From Candidatus Uhrbacteria bacterium RIFCSPHIGHO2_02_FULL_53_13 (lineage in GTDB: Bacteria > Patescibacteriota > Patescibacteriia > UBA9934 > UBA11717): 36,694 nucleotides of DNA. The stretch lies in assembly GCA_001791035.1 (NCBI GenBank), contig MGDX01000031.1, positions 5,245 through 41,938 of the forward strand. Reading direction: 5' to 3'. Under the pieces are notes generated by a model. The model worked only from the letters and a program-made list of their open reading frames with translations. It was not told the DNA's origin and made no database searches. Position numbers and translations under genes: made by a program. How positions within the stretch are numbered: the first letter of the stretch is position 1; each line of letters starts with the position of its first letter. This document shows, piece after piece, positions 32,501 to 36,694 of the stretch.

Positions 32501-33713
32501 CCAAAGATGGGTTCGTGATGGTGCCGGTCTTCGTAATCGTGACCGTACCAACCGAGTTCCCCGAGAACGAGAACGTGTTGCCTTGAACACCGCTCACCGC
32601 GGCTCCGTTGGCCGAAACCACCGAGAAGCTCATGGTGTCGGCTGCGGTCGCGCTCGTGGAGGTTTCAACCGAAACCCACAAGTTGCGTGACTGGCCGTTC
32701 AAGACTTTGAAGTTCAAGTTCGAAAAGGTGACTTGTCGCGTTGAGCTGTTCGCCGAGCGACCTTCCGTCAAGCGCTGTGATCCCTCATAGAGGTACACAT
32801 TGCTGATGTTGGCCGTCGCACCGACGCCACCCAATGCAAGCACCAAGTCATCCAGTTCCACGTCTCCGCCAGAGGCCGAGGCGCGAATCTTCAAGACGTT
32901 CACCCCGTTTGCGCCCTGTGGAAGGGTTGCGCCCGCTGGTGTGTCTGAAGCTGTGGAGAGTGAGAGGCCACCAGCTGGCGTAACGCTGCTGCTGCCATCA
33001 CCCTCAAGGATTTGAGCCGTATCTGCTACCTCATTGCTCTTGGCATTGAGGTCACTGCCCGCCGCAATCGCCGACACCGCCACGGTTGTATTCATGACGT
33101 GTTTGCTTTGCAAGCGGTTTGCTGCCATACCGGCAGAGGACACTTGACGACGCTTGCCGCCCCAGATGAGGAACGTATTGCTCCCATCTGACACGAGCGC
33201 ACCGTCATACAAGTTCGCCGCGGAAGCGAGCGAAACTCCTTCCGTGTAGTCACTGAAGAAGGAATCCGGGACGTCCTGAACGAACGAACCCCAGTTCGCA
33301 CTGCCGTAAAGAGCTGCGGCAACTTCCGGAGATTCAATCCAACGAATGGTGCCGTCGGTTGAGACTGCGTACACCTTCGGGTTGGACTGAATTTTTACCC
33401 AGTAGGAACCTGGGCGATAAGCCACATTTCCTCCAAGAGGAATCGCCGCCAATTCAGAGTCCGAGATCGTCGAGACGCCTGAAAAGTCGGAATACCATGA
33501 GAAGTAAGTCTTCTCGTTTGGGAACGTGTAACGCATGCCGTTTGAACCGTAGTAGTACACCGTTGAGAACGATGTGCCGCGGATCAAGTCACCTGCTGAA
33601 ACAGCACTAGCGCTCAAAGGAGCGAGAGCGGTAGCACCAACTGTCCAGAGGATCGTCATGGCGACTACAGCAAGCGTAAAAATACGCTTCCCAATTGTCG
33701 AATCATTCGCCAT
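29505..33713 (-). CDS. S-layer-like secreted protein, 1402 residues
   Basis: The track ORF begins at 33788. The better start is ATG 33711-33713 (MANDSTIGKRIFTLAVVAMTILWTVGATALAPLSASAVSA), a signal peptide preceded by AAAGGA about 10 nt upstream. Residues ~40-230 contain the CPR surface-protein module (GTSFSTVYYYGSNGMRYTFPNEKTYFSWYSDFSGV; KVYAVSTDGTIRWI). About 1100 residues of beta-rich, Ig-like repeats follow, high in Thr, Ser, Ala, Asp and Gly, with few Lys and few Cys (paired, for example CFTSSAATTNDC). The end is hydrophobic (SYLVDNLPLIGGTIIF). Size, composition, strong terminator and structured leader suggest an abundant cell-surface array protein, a likely acceptor for the glycans made nearby. 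S-layer assembly itself is inferred. Confidence 0.85.
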   Translation of the reverse strand: MANDSTIGKRIFTLAVVAMTILWTVGATALAPLSASAVSAGDLIRGTSFSTVYYYGSNGMRYTFPNEKTYFSWYSDFSGVSTISDSELAAIPLGGNVAYRPGSYWVKIQSNPKVYAVSTDGTIRWIESPEVAAALYGSANWGSFVQDVPDSFFSDYTEGVSLASAANLYDGALVSDGSNTFLIWGGKRRQVSSAGMAANRLQSKHVMNTTVAVSAIAAGSDLNAKSNEVADTAQILEGDGSSSVTPAGGLSLSTASDTPAGATLPQGANGVNVLKIRASASGGDVELDDLVLALGGVGATANISNVYLYEGSQRLTEGRSANSSTRQVTFSNLNFKVLNGQSRNLWVSVETSTSATAADTMSFSVVSANGAAVSGVQGNTFSFSGNSVGTVTITKTGTITNPSLGQQNAVIGKFRVTAGTENAEIQRLRLKINNASDHSAFSLYQGADKVADGVYASGDYVDFAFTAPYTVAEGNSRNFDVKAKIGGQAAENISIAMDRDTDLVAVGGDFGFNQSVTRSGYDGGAAAATEDDANTCFTSSAATTNDCSFSTIQGGDVTFAFNGPPAGDVHSNSQDVILFSFSVTSAQNVTVKDLDFIVYGEDNGLANAFVPGDDTTLDSDGLVNTNGEGNLKDLKVRHSNGSGVLLSPLELDCVANTTACGSDGTRDGAQTIDFTDDFTLTAGTTYDLELTADIDNDVTADTEFGATLDVSGLTIEDSNGDNLTLGTDIIPSGDLIGNNRTARSAALTVALASSPVSTTVVQGTSNVNVAAFTMTAGVGSDVTVSSATVSAYADEGGTTTGTLGGETGAQVEDFISSCSIYDGDGALLDGPAAASNSGANFVFDDMLWTVPAGTVEVMSVYCNLANPSDTDTDVFSWGLNDVSADMVASDEDGNSVTATGDAVNHGGTALGTTVGTTTGVASVAISIASAGTLAYAPDPGSPNADILVAGTSGNVVSKFKFTATNESMLVTRLTVSEEAAEDDNFGTNATTYTNNVASVAVSYPDSNGATATATAFMSGNEAKFDGLDFLVPANSPKVVTVSVSVPGSNRDSGGSAQSGEDLLVELFLDATNDDNFRAVGQGSGSVLDDDDPTSSNTGLSAFVIHETKPTISLASGSPSGAKVPGLDEVLRFTVAASSNEDVVVDEAIFKMVSTDNNGATAAGSDWNECSSAVSGNSVDADFSLYDYTDLGTELDTSSSAWNLLSSTGANCEATADTSIAFVQLELVAADDLVIAAGTTKTFSLWFDSTGASATNDDSVRFDIPADPIASAYIDSGAFDVNGAVTGEDTTTLTIDTGSSRPLHGDVVCLSSGTCASTDEIVLVTNIDDDTATALYVSRGYLGRNRGGSGATVADNTELDYLPSSLVWYDDGSTTDDTDAFEDEVSGSYLVDNLPLIGGTIIF

Positions 33714-33791
33714 AAGGAGAATTTCCTTTCGTATTCGTGATTGATATGTGCAATGCAGGGCTGACCCCTCGACCTTTAGGCATCGCACAGG

Positions 33792-33802
33792 TTAGAAGTG
33801 AC
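33792..33802 (-). promoter_or_regulatory. 11-bp motif shared with the sigma operon
   Basis: GTCACTTCTAA (minus strand) lies 79 bp upstream of the S-layer ATG. The same 11-mer occurs at 35809-35819, 80 bp upstream of the sigma-factor ATG. Confidence 0.4.
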
Positions 33803-33955
33803 ACCACACGGTGCCGCGAGAGAGCATGGCTTTCTCGCAACTCGGTTTTAGCCGAGTGGGCACCAGCGCGAACGTGCGTCCGCTCTCTCTGATGAATGGG
33901 AGTTGATGAGTCGGTTCCGATCTCCGACCCCTTACCTCCATTCATGAGAGAGAGC
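33802..33955 (-). promoter_or_regulatory. structured leader region of the S-layer-like mRNA
   Basis: Three structures. (1) A long inverted repeat, GCTCTCTCTGATGAATGGGAG (33882-33902) with CTCCATTCATGAGAGAGAGC (33936-33955). (2) A compact three-way junction at 33810-33864: outer stem GGTGCC/GGCACC, hairpins ACTCGG/CCGAGT and GCGAGA/TCTCGC, all perfect 6-bp stems with 0-1 nt joints. (3) A small hairpin CACC-GTGT-GGTG that competes with the outer stem. No known riboswitch is recognised. The region lies between the DUF5667 stop and the S-layer ATG; which parts are transcribed is not known. Confidence 0.6.
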
Positions 33956-33963
33956 GAGCCACG

Positions 33964-35184
33964 TTAATCCGTTGGCGTTTCGATAGGCGATTCGGCGCTA
34001 TCTTCCAACGGTGCTTCGAATCTAACGTTCAACGCTTCGTCGGACGTTTCTTCTTCAGTTGTCGGTTCGTCCATCACATCCGTTTCGATCACTGTTTCAC
34101 TTTCAATCACGACACTCGGTTTGTCGTTGGCTGTTTCCGGAACAATCATCACATCCTCATTGATCACCTCTGAAGCCGTCACGGGTTTTGTGAGCGCAAT
34201 CTCCGCGCTCGCCACGATCAACTCCACGGCGCGCAAATGACGCTGTATGGCGTTCGTCAATTCAAACGCACGGTTGTACCCGCCGCGTGCCGCAAAATCT
34301 TGCGCCCCCGCAACGTCCACATTATGCAACGCTCGACGTTGCGCCGCGATATCAATCTCTATGTCCGTGCGGCCCGAAGCGTTCACAACACGCTCAATCA
34401 AATCCAACCGTCCGGAAAGAACGGTTGTCGTGCCCAAAATATCCCGCACTTCATTGGTGAACTGGCGCGAAAGCTCGCCGGCAGAAACCACCGAGTCGCT
34501 GGCCGTGCTCGACAACACGTTGACCACCTCGGTATGCGCGGCATCTGTACTGCCTTGGGACGCCACTAATGCCGCCGTACTCGTTGCATCGTGCACAGAC
34601 TCGGAAACGGAAATAGCCTGATCGAGCGCGCTCTTAGAATGATCAATGAGCCGCGCAAGCTCAATGGCTTGCGCGTCCGACGGAGACTTCTTCAAATCAT
34701 TTTGCGCGGCTTCAATTTGCTTTTCAAAACCCTGAATTGCCACTTTCACGCGCGCATCTTTGTCGGTCGAACCACGTTCAACAAGCGTTGTAACCTCGTT
34801 CAAACGTCGCGACGCAAATTGCGCGCGCAAACGATTGCGCGCTTCTGTACCAGCAAACGTCAATTGCGCTTGCTCGCTAGCAATTTTGACAGAGTAAAAA
34901 GTATCGCCCGGCAGAGTGTCGAGAGACGCATTCACGGATGTGATCCATCCGCCGAGCATCATCACCACCACTAAACTCACGATCGCGTACGGACGAGCAA
35001 CCATCTCGGTGATGTCATGCGGGAGACGCAAGATGCTATCGAGCAACGAGGACGCCGTTTGTGCGGTCACTGGAGCCTCGAGCATGAGTAACCGCTTGCG
35101 TGTTTCTTCACGCACGCCATCATCCAGCCGCCACGAAGAGCGATTGGAGAGTTCCTTCAAACGTTGTTCAAGGGGAGAGTTCAT
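33964..35184 (-). CDS. DUF5667 membrane protein, putative anti-sigma partner
   Basis: A 406-residue protein. The N-terminal ~60 residues are cytoplasmic (LEQRLKELSNRSSWRLDDGVREETRKRLL), then a membrane helix at about 67-85 (AIVSLVVVMMLGGWITSV), then the DUF5667 signature SLDTLPGDTFYSVKIASEQAQLTFAGTEARNRLRAQFASRRLNEV. A long helical extracytoplasmic region and an acidic tail (EEETSDEALNVRFEAPLEDSAESP) follow. The ATG overlaps the sigma factor stop (35181-35184). The topology and genetic linkage match sigma/anti-sigma pairs, but I see no ZAS motif, so the regulatory role is an inference. Confidence 0.85.
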   Translation of the reverse strand: MNSPLEQRLKELSNRSSWRLDDGVREETRKRLLMLEAPVTAQTASSLLDSILRLPHDITEMVARPYAIVSLVVVMMLGGWITSVNASLDTLPGDTFYSVKIASEQAQLTFAGTEARNRLRAQFASRRLNEVTTLVERGSTDKDARVKVAIQGFEKQIEAAQNDLKKSPSDAQAIELARLIDHSKSALDQAISVSESVHDATSTAALVASQGSTDAAHTEVVNVLSSTASDSVVSAGELSRQFTNEVRDILGTTTVLSGRLDLIERVVNASGRTDIEIDIAAQRRALHNVDVAGAQDFAARGGYNRAFELTNAIQRHLRAVELIVASAEIALTKPVTASEVINEDVMIVPETANDKPSVVIESETVIETDVMDEPTTEEETSDEALNVRFEAPLEDSAESPIETPTD

Positions 35185-35729
35185 GTGAAATCGTGTTCAT
35201 CAATGACACGTTTGAGAGATCCGACGGCGCGATGTAGTGTGACGCGCACATTGTTGGGCGTTTTTTGCAGAGCCTCGGCGATTTCGGCAATAGAAAGGCC
35301 GTCCATAAAACGCATCACAATCAGTTCGCGGTAATCTTCGTAGAGGTGATCGAGCGCGATCTCGACGACTTGTAAGTCCGATCGCATTACAATGGACTCC
35401 ATCGTTGAATCGTCCGGCACTTGTGCAGCATCAGCCAAATCGGCGGTTTGCACTTCACGACTCAACATCCGATAATGATCGGCCACGGCTCGTCGCGCTA
35501 CCGTATAGAGATAGGCGCTCAAGTGGCGCACGCGTTGCTCGCACAGAGACTTCCATGCACGTTCGAACACATCAGACTGAATCTCTTGCGCGTCTTCCAT
35601 ACTGCCAACTTTGATGCGAACGAAACGCGTAATACGGTCGGCGTAAGCATCGTAAATTTCCGCGAATGCATGCGTATCATGCCGTGTCCGAATGCGGTGC
35701 AAAAGAAATTGTTCGCGAAGGCGATGCAT
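35181..35729 (-). CDS. ECF-type RNA polymerase sigma factor
   Basis: A 182-residue sigma70-family protein. Region 2 is at about residues 20-85 (FAEIYDAYADRITRFVRIKVGSMEDAQEIQSDVFERAWKSL), including the -10 recognition and DAQEI core-binding segment. Region 4 is at about 125-178 (LYEDYRELIVMRFMDGLSIAEIAEALQKTPNNVRVTLHRAVGSLKRVI), with the HTH for the -35. Regions 1 and 3 are absent, as in ECF (group 4) factors. It is the first gene of a two-gene operon with the DUF5667 protein and probably controls envelope genes such as the S-layer gene downstream. Confidence 0.93.
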   Translation of the reverse strand: MHRLREQFLLHRIRTRHDTHAFAEIYDAYADRITRFVRIKVGSMEDAQEIQSDVFERAWKSLCEQRVRHLSAYLYTVARRAVADHYRMLSREVQTADLADAAQVPDDSTMESIVMRSDLQVVEIALDHLYEDYRELIVMRFMDGLSIAEIAEALQKTPNNVRVTLHRAVGSLKRVIDEHDFT

Positions 35730-35808
35730 GCGTCTACCCTATTTAGTCGTATAAAAAATGGCTCCATTACACTTGGGACCATTATAAACAGCCCGTGTAC
35801 GGATCCTA

Positions 35809-35819
35809 TTAGAAGTGAC
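35809..35819 (-). promoter_or_regulatory. 11-bp motif shared with the S-layer leader
   Basis: GTCACTTCTAA (minus strand), 80 bp upstream of the sigma-factor ATG and identical to 33792-33802. Confidence 0.4.
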
Positions 35820-35904
35820 GCTTGCTAATGTTAGCTAAATATCTACTGTGACTCGGGAGTTAGAATCTAACTTCCAACCTCTCATTTCTAACTTCCAATT
35901 GTAG

Positions 35905-35933
35905 AACATAACAGATAATCGCCTATTTGTCAA
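35905..35933 (-). promoter_or_regulatory. sigma70-type promoter reading toward the sigma operon
   Basis: TTGACA (35928-35933, minus strand), a 17-bp spacer and TATGTT (35905-35910). It would give a 5' UTR of about 170 nt before the sigma-factor ATG. Confidence 0.55.
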
Positions 35934-35942
35934 CAATTCAAA

Positions 35943-35971
35943 TTGACATTTAGGTCGTTTTTGTCTACACT
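35943..35971 (+). promoter_or_regulatory. sigma70-type promoter reading toward the HTH gene
   Basis: TTGACA (35943-35948), a 17-bp spacer and TACACT (35966-35971). The two divergent -35 boxes are only 9 bp apart. Confidence 0.7.
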
Positions 35972-35983
35972 ACTGTAGACAAA
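35960..35983. promoter_or_regulatory. operator-like palindrome over the -10 box
   Basis: TTTGTCTACA-CTAC-TGTAGACAAA: perfect 10-bp arms with a 4-bp centre, covering the plus-strand -10 and probable start site. The position fits a repressor site, perhaps for the HTH protein encoded downstream. Confidence 0.7.
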
Positions 35984-36035
35984 TAGTGGGGGGTGGGAGG
36001 TTCGAGATTGGTAATTAGAACTCGCGAGGCCTCGC

Positions 36036-36217
36036 TATAGTCATCGCACTATGAAACAGGAATTAGCATTTTTGAAACAGAGCGAAGTCCGACGCTCTGC
36101 AGGGAGAAAAAACCGCAGATGTAGCCGTAGCTACATTGAGGATTTTTTCTTCCGAAGAGCTAGGAATTCGCCTGTTTCAAGAATGATGGAGTCCTGTTTC
36201 ATAGTGTGATGACTATA
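36036..36217. mobile_element. MITE-like palindromic element, copy 2
   Basis: 182 bp, TATAGTCATCGCACTATGAAACAGGA ... TCCTGTTTCATAGTGTGATGACTATA. The terminal ~26 bp are near-perfect inverted repeats, and pairing continues imperfectly to the centre (GATGTAGC CGTAGCTACATT). No ORF of its own. The ends TATAGTC/GACTATA suggest a TA target duplication as in Tc1/mariner-type MITEs. It lies between the 35943 promoter and the HTH gene. Confidence 0.85.
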
Positions 36218-36247
36218 GTACACTACTCACTTGCACTAACTCACCAA

Positions 36248-36529
36248 ATGCCCTCAAACGAACCAATCCGTGTATCCGTTTCCGAGGCCGCTCGGTTATT
36301 TGGCGTGAGTCAGCGAACCGTTCGTCGCGCTATTAAGGATCAAGAGATCACGTACATTGTGGTTCAAGGACGATACAAAGTGAATTTTGAAAGTCTTGTT
36401 CGATGGTCACAGCAACGCACGACGGTTCGCAAAAAACGAGACGCGCAAGGCATCGGTCAATATGTGGATCAATGGAAAATAGGCAATCCCCTATTCTCGC
36501 CGCGCACGCCAAACAAAGACGACAAGTAA
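36248..36529 (+). CDS. small HTH DNA-binding protein (excisionase/MerR-like)
   Basis: The start is ATG 36248 (MPSNEPIRVSVSEAARLFGVSQRTVRRAI); the track ATG 36206 lies in the MITE-like element. The 93-residue product has an N-terminal winged-helix-type HTH (VSVSEAARLFGVSQRTVRRAIKDQEITYIVVQGRYKVNFESLVRW), as in excisionase-family domains, where the tail QGRYKV acts as the wing. A basic linker (RTTVRKKRDAQG) and a short C-terminus follow. It is flanked by MITE-like copies on both sides, in the same reading direction. It may bind the palindrome at 35960-35983 and regulate itself or the divergent sigma operon; this is inferred from position. Confidence 0.85.
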   Translation: MPSNEPIRVSVSEAARLFGVSQRTVRRAIKDQEITYIVVQGRYKVNFESLVRWSQQRTTVRKKRDAQGIGQYVDQWKIGNPLFSPRTPNKDDK

Positions 36530-36576
36530 AAACTCGCTCTTCGTAGCTCACGGCCCGTAGCTAAACACCCGTAACA

Positions 36577-36599
36577 CAAAAGCCCACCCAGGGCGGGCA
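36577..36599 (-). terminator. terminator for a minus-strand gene to the right
   Basis: On the minus strand GCCCGCC-CTG-GGTGGGC followed by TTTTGTG. A short GC-rich stem with one G-T wobble and a short T-tract. It would end a gene beyond the window, convergent with the HTH gene. Confidence 0.6.
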
Positions 36600-36606
36600 A
36601 GCTCGC

Positions 36607-36694
36607 TATAGTCATCACACTATGAAACAGGAATTAGCATTTTTGAAACAGAGCGAAGTCCGACGCTCTGCAGGGAGAAAAAACCGCAGATGTA
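36607..36694. mobile_element. MITE-like palindromic element, copy 3 (cut by window end)
   Basis: The first 88 bp differ from copy 2 at a single position (TCATCACAC against TCATCGCAC), so the two copies are very recent or kept alike by gene conversion. Confidence 0.85.

Larger units (their letters stand above)
35730..36035. other. intergenic region: divergent promoters, filler, operator
   Basis: Between the sigma gene and the MITE-like element. It contains a possible extra -10 (TATAAT, minus strand, 35781-35786, no good -35), the shared 11-mer (35809-35819), filler of the type GAGTTAGAATCTAACTTCCAACC (about 35857-35902), the divergent promoters and a second filler module (about 35994-36034). 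No gene is seen. Confidence 0.7.

Noticed and set aside
31438-32690. Plus-strand ORFs of 271 and 228 aa opposite the S-layer-like gene
   Set aside because: Shadows of a long gene with biased codon use; no start signals or recognisable protein features.
33810-33864. tRNA or hammerhead ribozyme
   Set aside because: The three-way junction lacks tRNA arms (no T-loop, no anticodon-like loop), and the CTGATGA at 33889 is not followed by the GAAA core in the right place.
36206-36247. Upstream ATG of the HTH ORF
   Set aside because: It lies in the end of the MITE-like element; the HTH domain begins soon after ATG 36248.
1-36694. Recoding of TGA as Gly or Trp, as in some CPR lineages
   Set aside because: Many genes end at TGA in ATGA overlaps, and no gene needs read-through of TGA.

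Overview
The window looks like part of a Patescibacteria (CPR, Parcubacteria-like) chromosome. This is an inference from gene content: short overlapping genes, a large S-layer-like protein with the YFSWYSDFSGV-type N-terminal module common in these genomes, DUF5667 and DUF2304 proteins, bL9 and bL27 outside the usual operons, and a cluster of envelope glycosyltransferases. The standard code is used; TGA is a normal stop, often in ATGA overlaps. Nearly all genes lie on the minus strand. The plus-strand exceptions are the PEGA protein (5664-6908), a large membrane protein (19529-21628) and a small HTH protein (36248-36529).

Layout. 1-1524: NifU-like protein, small membrane protein and MraY (3' end outside the window). 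1525-1905: REP-like hairpin repeats. 1906-5594: bL27 with a clear promoter, then an operon read right to left of ctpA-type S41 protease, Nudix hydrolase, EI24/CysZ-like membrane protein, bL9 and a small acidic protein. 5664-6908: divergent PEGA-domain protein. 6816-10495: four GT2 glycosyltransferases. 10527-11786: a solo gene with its own promoter, encoding eight near-identical 32-residue helical repeats. 11872-15050: sugar nucleotide genes (RmlA-, RmlD- and RmlB-like; no RmlC). 15074-19494: HIT protein, small membrane protein, membrane-anchored beta-rich protein, GT-C-like membrane protein and CDP-alcohol phosphatidyltransferase. 19529-21628: large GT-C-like membrane protein. 21629-21803: an intergenic region with three perfect DnaA boxes in a palindrome, a promoter and a terminator. 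21804-26208: second glycan operon (UXS-like epimerase, DPM1-like GT2, DUF2304, two GT4). 26223-29014: TPR protein and secreted subtilase. 29015-29504: nested repeats and a terminator. 29505-33713: S-layer-like protein with a structured leader. 33964-35729: DUF5667 protein and ECF-like sigma factor. 35730-36694: divergent promoters, operator-like palindrome, two copies of a palindromic MITE-like element and an HTH gene between them.

Taken together the window is a cell-envelope locus. It covers lipid-linked precursor synthesis (MraY, CDP-alcohol transferase, DPM1-like), nucleotide-sugar supply, many glycosyltransferases, an S-layer-like protein that could be a glycan acceptor, secreted proteases, and a sigma/DUF5667 pair beside the S-layer gene.

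The most unusual items are: the 32-residue repeat protein, whose helix register and hypervariable loop residue resemble TALE-like repeats (hypothesis only); a 182-bp palindromic MITE-like element in three copies, one of which lies between a strong operator-bearing promoter and the HTH gene; a DnaA-box palindrome; a bidirectional promoter sharing one palindromic -35 hexamer; and a three-way-junction RNA leader upstream of the S-layer gene.
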